Assembly (NCBI RefSeq): GCF_019711535.1
Contig: NZ_JAIGNP010000001.1
Location: 868,001 to 932,000 of the forward strand
Origin: Qipengyuania aestuarii
GTDB lineage: Bacteria > Pseudomonadota > Alphaproteobacteria > Sphingomonadales > Sphingomonadaceae
Reading direction: 5' to 3'
DNA: 64,000 bases
The notes below the pieces were generated by a model. That model saw only the letters and a list, made by a program, of their open reading frames with translations, searched no databases and was not told the DNA's origin. Shown here piece after piece: positions 57,910-64,000 of this stretch. A program made the translations under genes and the position numbers. Each line of letters begins with the position of its first letter. Position 1 is the stretch's first letter.

Positions 57910-60315
57910 ATGCGTCGAATCAAGCGAAGCGCGCTCGCAATGGGGGTCTGCCTGGCAGCGCTCCAGCTTACATCCATCACTCCGGCCATGGCACAGGAAG
58001 TCGCAGTCGAACGATCGATGGCGGATGCTCCCTATTGGGATAGCAGCCTGCCGGTCGCTCAGCGGGTGGAGGACCTTCTCGCTCGGATGACACTGGACGA
58101 AAAAGTCGCGCAGATCATCACGATCTGGGACAGCAAGGGTGAAATCCAGGGTCAGGGTGATGATTTCGATCCCGCCAAGGCCGCCCGCCGCTTCCCCGAT
58201 GGCATCGGCCAGATTGCGCGGCCGTCGGACCGTCTCGGCCCCTCCAGCCCGCGCCAGGTCCCGCGCAGGAATATCGAAGACAGTATTCAATATGTGGTCG
58301 ATGCCCAGAAGTGGGCAATGGAAGAGACCCGCCTGGGTATCCCCATTCTGTTTCACGAAGAATCGCTCCACGGTTTCGCAGCCAAGGATGCCACAGCCTT
58401 TCCCCAGTCAATTGGCCTCGCCAGCACATGGAATCCCGATCTCATCCGTGAGATGAACGATCTCATTGCAGGCGAGGTTCGCGCGCGCGGCGTCCACCTA
58501 GTCCTCTCCCCAGTGGTCGACGTCGCGCGCGATGCGCGTTGGGGCCGGATCGAGGAAACCTTTGGCGAGGATCCCTATCTGGTCGGCGAAATGGGCGTAG
58601 CCTCGGTCGAAGGCCTGACCGGCGTGGGCACAGACCGCAAGCTGCGCGATGGCCAGGTCATGGCCACCCTCAAGCATATGACCGGCCACGGACAGCCCGA
58701 AAGCGGCACCAATGTCGGCCCTGCCCAGATCAGCGAAAGAACGCTGCGGGAAATGTTCTTCCCGCCCTTCGAACAGGTGGTCACCCGCACGGCGATCGAT
58801 GCGGTGATGGCGAGCTACAATGAAATCGATGGCATCCCTTCACACTCCAACAGCTGGCTGCTCAACGATGTCTTGCGCGGCGAATGGGGATATCAGGGCG
58901 CTGTCGTCAGCGACTATTACGCTATCGAGGACATGGCCCGCCTCCACAAGATCGTGCCCGATTACAAGGCCGCCGGGGAACTGGCTCTGACAGCCGGTGT
59001 GGACGTCGATCTGCCCGAAGGTGACGGGTTCGAAAATCTCGCGGCCAGTGTGCGCGAAGGCAAGGTCTCTATGGAACAGCTGGACACCGCCGTCCGCCGC
59101 TTCCTGACGATGAAGTTCAACGCCGGACTGTTCGACAATCCTTGGCCGGACCTTGCCCTCGCCAAGCAATCGAACGGTGCCGAAGGCGTCGCTCTGGCGC
59201 GCAAGGCAGCGGCGCAGTCGCTGGTCCTGTTAAAGAATGACGGCGTGCTGCCCCTCGCCCTGCCGGACGCTGGTGGCACCAAGTCCACGATTGCCGTGAT
59301 CGGCCCGAATGCAGACGTCGCACGGCTTGGCGGATATTACGGTGAACCGCGTGCCAGCGTGACACCGCTCGAAGGCATCCGTGCGCTGGTCGGCGACCGC
59401 GCGAATATCGTGCATTCGCTCGGTGTCGAAATCACCAAGGGCGATGACGACTGGTGGGATGACAAGGTTGAACTGGGCGATCCTGCGGAAAACCGGCGCC
59501 GCATCGCCGAAGCGGTGGAAGTCGCCAAGAATGCCGATACCATCCTGCTGTTCATCGGCGACACCGAGAAGACAAGCCGTGAAGGGTGGGCCCCCGGTCA
59601 CCTCGGCGACCGTACCAGCCTCGATCTCGTTGGCGAGCAGAACGAACTCTTCCAGGCGATGAAGGCACTCGGCAAACCTGTCGTCGCGGTGCTCGTCAAC
59701 GGGCGCCCGCCGAGCTATCCTGCAGTTGCCGAACAGGCCGATGCAATCCTCGAAACCTGGTATGCCGGCGAACAGCAGGGCACGGCGATTGCCGATGCGC
59801 TTTTCGGACGGGTCAATCCAGGCGGCAAGATGCCGGTCACCACGGCACGCAACGTCGGCCAGCTTCCCAATTTCTACAATTACAAGCCAAGCGCGCGGCG
59901 CGGCTACCTCTTCGACGAGGTCACGCCGCTCTATCCCTTCGGCTACGGCCTCTCCTACACCAGCTTTGAAATCGGTGCGCCGGTTCTGTCTGCCAAGAGC
60001 ATCGCTGCGGGCGAAGGCGTGACCGTCCGCGTCCCGGTTACCAATACCGGCGATATGGCTGGCGACGAGGTGGTTCAGGTATACCTGCGTGACGAGATCA
60101 GTTCGGTCACCCGTCCGGTGAAGGAACTGGTCGGCTTCCAGCGCATCACGCTGCAGCCCGGCGAGACGCGGCAGATCGATATCGCAATCGAACCGCGCGC
60201 CTTCATGATGTGGAACCGCGATATGGAACGCGTGGTCGAACCGGGTGATTTCACCCTGATGGTCGGCCCTAATTCCGAAGACCTGACCGAAGTAACCCTC
60301 ACGGTTCGCCCGTGA
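57910..60315 (+). CDS. GH3 beta-xylosidase, secreted (first of tandem pair)
   Basis: The 801-residue enzyme has a Sec signal of about 30 residues (cleavage near AMA-QEV). It has a GH3 barrel with LGIPILFHEESLHGF, ATLKHMTGHGQPESG and the nucleophile Asp in GAVVSDYYAIEDM near residue 333. The C-terminal sandwich and a fibronectin-III-like domain follow. It releases xylose from xylo-oligosaccharides. GGGAGAG precedes the ATG by eight bases. The stop overlaps the start of the second GH3 gene. Confidence 0.92.
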   Translation: MRRIKRSALAMGVCLAALQLTSITPAMAQEVAVERSMADAPYWDSSLPVAQRVEDLLARMTLDEKVAQIITIWDSKGEIQGQGDDFDPAKAARRFPDGIGQIARPSDRLGPSSPRQVPRRNIEDSIQYVVDAQKWAMEETRLGIPILFHEESLHGFAAKDATAFPQSIGLASTWNPDLIREMNDLIAGEVRARGVHLVLSPVVDVARDARWGRIEETFGEDPYLVGEMGVASVEGLTGVGTDRKLRDGQVMATLKHMTGHGQPESGTNVGPAQISERTLREMFFPPFEQVVTRTAIDAVMASYNEIDGIPSHSNSWLLNDVLRGEWGYQGAVVSDYYAIEDMARLHKIVPDYKAAGELALTAGVDVDLPEGDGFENLAASVREGKVSMEQLDTAVRRFLTMKFNAGLFDNPWPDLALAKQSNGAEGVALARKAAAQSLVLLKNDGVLPLALPDAGGTKSTIAVIGPNADVARLGGYYGEPRASVTPLEGIRALVGDRANIVHSLGVEITKGDDDWWDDKVELGDPAENRRRIAEAVEVAKNADTILLFIGDTEKTSREGWAPGHLGDRTSLDLVGEQNELFQAMKALGKPVVAVLVNGRPPSYPAVAEQADAILETWYAGEQQGTAIADALFGRVNPGGKMPVTTARNVGQLPNFYNYKPSARRGYLFDEVTPLYPFGYGLSYTSFEIGAPVLSAKSIAAGEGVTVRVPVTNTGDMAGDEVVQVYLRDEISSVTRPVKELVGFQRITLQPGETRQIDIAIEPRAFMMWNRDMERVVEPGDFTLMVGPNSEDLTEVTLTVRP

Positions 60316-62699
60316 TTACGCACCGCAGAGGTGCAATGAAGCTGCTTGCGGGCGGGAGCCTTTCGGCTCTCGCCTTCATGCAGACCCCGGCAGCCTTCGC
60401 GGAGGCTGGTGAGCAATACAAAAATCCATCTGCGCCGATCTCGGTTCGCGTCGCCGACCTGATGGCGCGCATGACGCTCGACGAAAAGGTGGCGCAGATC
60501 CGGACGGCTTGGGCCGCCAAGGGCGACATGATCGACGCCCTGGAATTCAACCCTGCCAAGGCCAGCGCGGCTTTTCCCAATGGGATCGGCCATGTCACCC
60601 GGCCAAGCGACAAACGGGGCGTCCCCGGCATTTCGGGTGCGGCAGGCGGCACTGCAGCCAAATGGAGGACGCCGCGCCAGACGGTGGAATTCATCAATGC
60701 CCTCCAACGCTGGGCGCTGGAAGACACGCGGCTCGGCATTCCCGTGCTCCTGCATGAGGAATCTCTCCACGGCTACATGGCCACCGAAGCCACCATGTTC
60801 CCGCAGGCGATCGGTCTTGCCGGATCATTCGATCTTGACCTGATGCGGCGGGTCCAGTCGGTCGTCGCGCGCGAGGTGCGCTCGCGCGGTGTCCCGCTCG
60901 TGCTGTCGCCGGTCGTCGATATCGTCCGCGATCCGCGCTGGGGCAGGATCGAGGAAACCTGGGGCGAAGACCCCTATCTGGTCGGCGAGATGGGCGTTGC
61001 AGCCGTGGAAGGTCTGCAAGGTCCGGGCAAATTCGAGAAGCTGCGTGACGGCAAGGTCTTTGCAACGCTCAAGCACATGACCGGTCACGGCCAGCCCGAA
61101 GCAGGCAACAACGTATCCCCCGCCCAGATTTCAGAGCGCGAGCTGCGCGAAGATTTCTTCCCGCCATTCAGACGGATTGTCAGTCGGACTTCGGTGGGCG
61201 CAGTCATGCCCAGCTATAATGAGATCGACGGTCTGCCCAGCCATGCCAATATCTGGCTGCTCGGCGACGTCCTTCGCGGCGAATGGGGCTTCGATGGCGT
61301 GATCGTGAGCGATTACGGCGGCGTCCATGAGCTGGAAACCTTGCACCACGTTGCAGACAGCCTGGAAGACGCGGCGCGGCAGGCGCTGGAAGCGGGTGTG
61401 GACAGCGAACTCCCCGAAGGCCTGGCCTATGCCACCCTGCCCGACGCGGTGCGCGCCGGACGTGTGCCCATGGAATTGATCGACGTCGCCTGCGCCCGCA
61501 TGCTGGCACTCAAGTTCCGCGCTGGCCTGTTCGAAAACCCCTTCGGTGACTGGCAGCAGTCAGAGCAGATTACCGGCAATGCGGAAGCGCGCTCGCTTGC
61601 GCTTGAAGCTGCGCGCAAATCTCTGTGCCTGCTCACCAATCGCGACGCGGCACTGCCACTCGACAGCCAGCGCATGGGCCGGGTCGCAGTGATCGGGCCC
61701 AACCACGCAATTGCGCGGCTCGGCGGATATTCCAGCGTGCCGAAGCAAACCATCAGCCTCATCGAGGGGCTTCGCACCATCGCTCCGGAGACGGACTTCG
61801 TCACAGCGCAGGGTGTCTTCATAACCACCAGCGAAGACCGCTCGCAGGATCTCATCGAACTGGCCGATCGCAGAAAGAACCTCGATCTGATCAAGGAGGC
61901 GGTCGAGATTGCAAGCTCTGCCGATACGATCATTCTCGCTATTGGCGACACCGAACAGACCAGCCGCGAAGGCTTCGCGACCGATCACCTGGGCGACCGC
62001 ACCGAAATCGACATCGTCGGCGAACAGAATGAACTGGTGGATGCCCTGTCTGCTCTGGGCAAGCCGCTGATCGTGACTGCCTATAACGGGCGGCCGCCTA
62101 GCTGGCCGAACGTGGTCGACAAGGCCGACGCCATTCTGGAATGCTGGTATCCGGGCCAGGAAGGCGGGATTGCTGTGGCCGAAGCTCTGCTCGGCAAGGT
62201 GAACCCCGGCGCCAAGCTCCCGGTGACGGTGGTGCGCAACGAAGGGCAGATACCCTATTTCTACAATCACAAGCCCAGCGCGCGGCGGGGGTATCTGTTC
62301 GACAACAACGACCCTCTGTTCCCGTTCGGTCACGGGCTGAGCTACACGCAATTCGAGATTTCAGCCCCGCGAACTGCCAAGAAAACCTATGGCCCGAATG
62401 AGGCGATAGAGGTAGCTGTCGACGTGCGGAACAGCGGCACCTATCCCGGCGACGAGGTGGTTCAGCTGTACATTACGCGCACCGACGTGTCAGTCACCCG
62501 GCCCGTGCTGGAATTGAAGGGCTTCGAACGTCTAACGCTGAAGCCCGGAGAGAACCGCACGGTGACCTTTATCATCCCACCGAGCCAGCTGGCTTTCTGG
62601 AACAGGGAAATGGAAGAAGTGAACGAACCGGGCCCGGTAAAGCTCTCTGCTGGTAACAGCTCCGCAAACCTCAACTCAGTCCTAGTGGAGATCGTCTGA
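60312..62699 (+). CDS. GH3 beta-xylosidase (second of tandem pair), Tat signal
   Basis: The GTG at 60312, coupled to the previous stop, gives 795 residues starting MITHRRGAMKLLAGGSLSAL, a twin-arginine-type leader. A start at 60336 has a better ribosome site but loses the twin arginine. The barrel carries LGIPVLLHEESLHGYMA and the nucleophile Asp in GVIVSDYGGVHE near residue 333. It shares most motifs with the preceding enzyme and appears to be an old duplicate with a different export route and perhaps substrate. The GH10 gene follows two bases later. Confidence 0.9.
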   Translation: MITHRRGAMKLLAGGSLSALAFMQTPAAFAEAGEQYKNPSAPISVRVADLMARMTLDEKVAQIRTAWAAKGDMIDALEFNPAKASAAFPNGIGHVTRPSDKRGVPGISGAAGGTAAKWRTPRQTVEFINALQRWALEDTRLGIPVLLHEESLHGYMATEATMFPQAIGLAGSFDLDLMRRVQSVVAREVRSRGVPLVLSPVVDIVRDPRWGRIEETWGEDPYLVGEMGVAAVEGLQGPGKFEKLRDGKVFATLKHMTGHGQPEAGNNVSPAQISERELREDFFPPFRRIVSRTSVGAVMPSYNEIDGLPSHANIWLLGDVLRGEWGFDGVIVSDYGGVHELETLHHVADSLEDAARQALEAGVDSELPEGLAYATLPDAVRAGRVPMELIDVACARMLALKFRAGLFENPFGDWQQSEQITGNAEARSLALEAARKSLCLLTNRDAALPLDSQRMGRVAVIGPNHAIARLGGYSSVPKQTISLIEGLRTIAPETDFVTAQGVFITTSEDRSQDLIELADRRKNLDLIKEAVEIASSADTIILAIGDTEQTSREGFATDHLGDRTEIDIVGEQNELVDALSALGKPLIVTAYNGRPPSWPNVVDKADAILECWYPGQEGGIAVAEALLGKVNPGAKLPVTVVRNEGQIPYFYNHKPSARRGYLFDNNDPLFPFGHGLSYTQFEISAPRTAKKTYGPNEAIEVAVDVRNSGTYPGDEVVQLYITRTDVSVTRPVLELKGFERLTLKPGENRTVTFIIPPSQLAFWNREMEEVNEPGPVKLSAGNSSANLNSVLVEIV

Positions 62700-62701
62700 C
62701 A

Positions 62702-63898
62702 ATGCCTCGGGACCTGCGCCTTACCCGCCGCGATGCGCTTACCGGTCTTGCGGCCATCCCCTTGGCCGGATGCGCTTCCAGCTATGCGGGGCGTTCGGTC
62801 CTCGAGCCGGGCGCCGGTTCGGCAAACGGGTCGCCATATCCGAAACCAAGCCTCGACCAGCTTGCGCGCAAGAACGGGCGCCGGTTCGGCAGCGCGGTCG
62901 CATCGACGCCCGGACGCACAGATCAGGGATCGATCCAGAACGCGCGCTACATGAAGCTTATCAAGGCCGAATGCGGGATTGTCGTGCCAGAGAATGAGAT
63001 GAAGTGGCAGACTATCCGGCCCGGTCCCGACGCTTTCGATTTCTCCCGAATGGATTCCATCACTGCATGGGCGAAGCAGAACGATATGGCGCTTCGCGGC
63101 CATACCCTGCTGTGGCATCGGCCGCAGTGGTTTCCAGACTGGCTTAACACCTATGATTTCGGTGCCAATCCGGTGGCCGAGGCGGAAAAGTTGCTCACGG
63201 ATCACATCCGCGCCGTCACCCGCCGCTATCGCGGGCAGATACAGAGCTACGATGTGGTCAACGAAGCGATCGATCACGATCGCAATGCCCCTATCGAGAC
63301 CAGTCTCAGCCGCGCCATGGGAAGTCCCGAAGCAGTCATCGATCTGGCCTTCCACACCGCGCGTGAAGAACTGCCGGACGCTCAGCTGGTCTATAACGAC
63401 TACATGAGCTGGGAACCTGACCATCGCAAACACTGCGACGATGTGCTGCGTCTCCTCGAAGGCATGGTGAAGCGCGGCACGCCGGTCGATGCTCTCGGCA
63501 TCCAGTCGCATATTGAGATTTTCGCCATTGATCCCGCGACCGGTGTGGGCCCATATCTGGAACGCGAATGGCGGCGTTTCCTGGACGAGGTGACTGGAAT
63601 GGGCCTGCGACTGCTCATCACCGAATTCGACGTCAAGGACCGCGCCCTGCCCGCCAATGTCCGGGAACGCGACCAGAAGGTGGCCGAATTCTCGCGGCGC
63701 TATTTCGATCTCATGCTGGAGTATGGCGACCATCTCGATGACATCCTCGCCTGGGGGATGACCGATACGTTCAACTGGCTACAGTATTTCGAGCCCGCAG
63801 AAAGACCCGATGGCCTGCAGGTACGCGGTACGCCCTATAGCTCGGATTATGAGGTGAAGCCGCTGCGAACCGCGATAGCCGAACAGCTCGACTTTTAG
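62702..63898 (+). CDS. GH10 endo-1,4-beta-xylanase, Tat/lipoprotein
   Basis: The 398-residue enzyme has a twin-arginine leader (LRLTRRDALTGLAAIPLAGC) ending in a lipobox LAGC near residue 25. The GH10 barrel shows ECGIVVPENEMKWQTIRPGP and GHTLLWHRPQWFPDW. The acid/base Glu lies in SYDVVNEAIDHD near residue 186 and the nucleophile Glu in LLITEFDVKDR near residue 307. It cuts the xylan backbone. It ends the plus-strand GH3-GH3-GH10 unit. After its stop about 100 bases remain in the window, with no recognisable feature. Confidence 0.95.
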   Translation: MPRDLRLTRRDALTGLAAIPLAGCASSYAGRSVLEPGAGSANGSPYPKPSLDQLARKNGRRFGSAVASTPGRTDQGSIQNARYMKLIKAECGIVVPENEMKWQTIRPGPDAFDFSRMDSITAWAKQNDMALRGHTLLWHRPQWFPDWLNTYDFGANPVAEAEKLLTDHIRAVTRRYRGQIQSYDVVNEAIDHDRNAPIETSLSRAMGSPEAVIDLAFHTAREELPDAQLVYNDYMSWEPDHRKHCDDVLRLLEGMVKRGTPVDALGIQSHIEIFAIDPATGVGPYLEREWRRFLDEVTGMGLRLLITEFDVKDRALPANVRERDQKVAEFSRRYFDLMLEYGDHLDDILAWGMTDTFNWLQYFEPAERPDGLQVRGTPYSSDYEVKPLRTAIAEQLDF

Positions 63899-64000
63899 GG
63901 CCGCCTCCGAGCCTCAGATGAAGCTGCGCGCCGAAAACGGCGGGAGTCTCCCAACTACTTCACGGGAAACAATGGGCTAAACTACCTAACATTTGGCTTC

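Noticed and set aside
63899..64000. Start of a further gene after the GH10 xylanase
   Set aside because: The remaining 100 bases contain no convincing start, ribosome site or operator.
1..64000. Insertion sequences, prophage, toxin-antitoxin or defence genes
   Set aside because: No transposase, integrase, terminal repeats or defence-type domains were seen in any gene.

Overview
The window looks like a chromosomal segment of an alphaproteobacterium of the order Sphingomonadales, probably Erythrobacteraceae-like. The evidence is the high GC content, a GcrA cell-cycle regulator, an F1-ATPase zeta inhibitor (DUF1476), a beta-carotene ketolase/hydroxylase pair (crtW-crtZ), and gene neighbourhoods typical of that order. 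There is no rRNA, tRNA, insertion sequence, prophage or CRISPR array. Coding density is very high and no gene-free stretch exceeds 300 bases.

Layout. (1) 1-10 kb: an epimerase-family gene and a membrane protein, then a minus-strand sulfate assimilation operon (SUMT-DUF2849-cysI-DUF934-cysH), followed by more sulfur genes (metC, sseA), an MscS-type channel and a proline-rich membrane-anchored protein. (2) 10-16 kb: queF, DUF1499, an ABC-2 permease, gcrA, a spermidine-synthase-like methyltransferase, a zinc alcohol dehydrogenase and a periplasmic GlcG-like protein. (3) 16-28 kb: the translation/RNA super-cluster on the minus strand, rimP-nusA-ylxR-infB-rbfA-truB-rpsO-pnp, interrupted by DUF1697, thymidine kinase and a site-2-protease homologue. 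(4) 28-34 kb: a phage-shock (Psp) locus. pspF diverges from a sigma-54 promoter that drives a 50-aa ORF, pspA, pspB and pspC. Six tightly coupled small membrane proteins follow; five carry the helical tail that ends PspC. sufE, ybaN and a Pmp3/YqaE gene come next. (5) 34-41 kb: crtZ/crtW and a thioesterase on the minus strand, then leuC-small ORF-leuD-qor-DUF1476-bolA-grxD ending at a strong terminator, then a NUDIX hydrolase. (6) 41.4-63.9 kb: a plant-cell-wall polysaccharide locus.

The polysaccharide locus holds GH3 lipoprotein glucosidase, GH5 cellulase, GH43, a SASA-type acetylesterase, GH67 alpha-glucuronidase, two tandem GH3 xylosidases and a GH10 xylanase. It also encodes four Weimberg-pathway enzymes for D-xylose (XylX, XylB, XylC, XylD), an aldose epimerase and a LacI-family repressor. 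Copies of a palindrome, TGGTAGCGCTACCA or close variants, sit in front of the main transcription units (41407, 41518, 47103, 57850, and a weaker one at 41489). The whole block therefore reads as one LacI/XylR-type regulon that turns glucuronoxylan into 2-oxoglutarate semialdehyde. The last Weimberg enzyme and any outer-membrane transporter are not in the window.

The best candidate for an undescribed system is the array of small membrane proteins at 31315-33148. They share a gap-free 24-residue block with the C-terminal tail of PspC, suggesting a lineage-specific expansion of the Psp membrane-stress complex.
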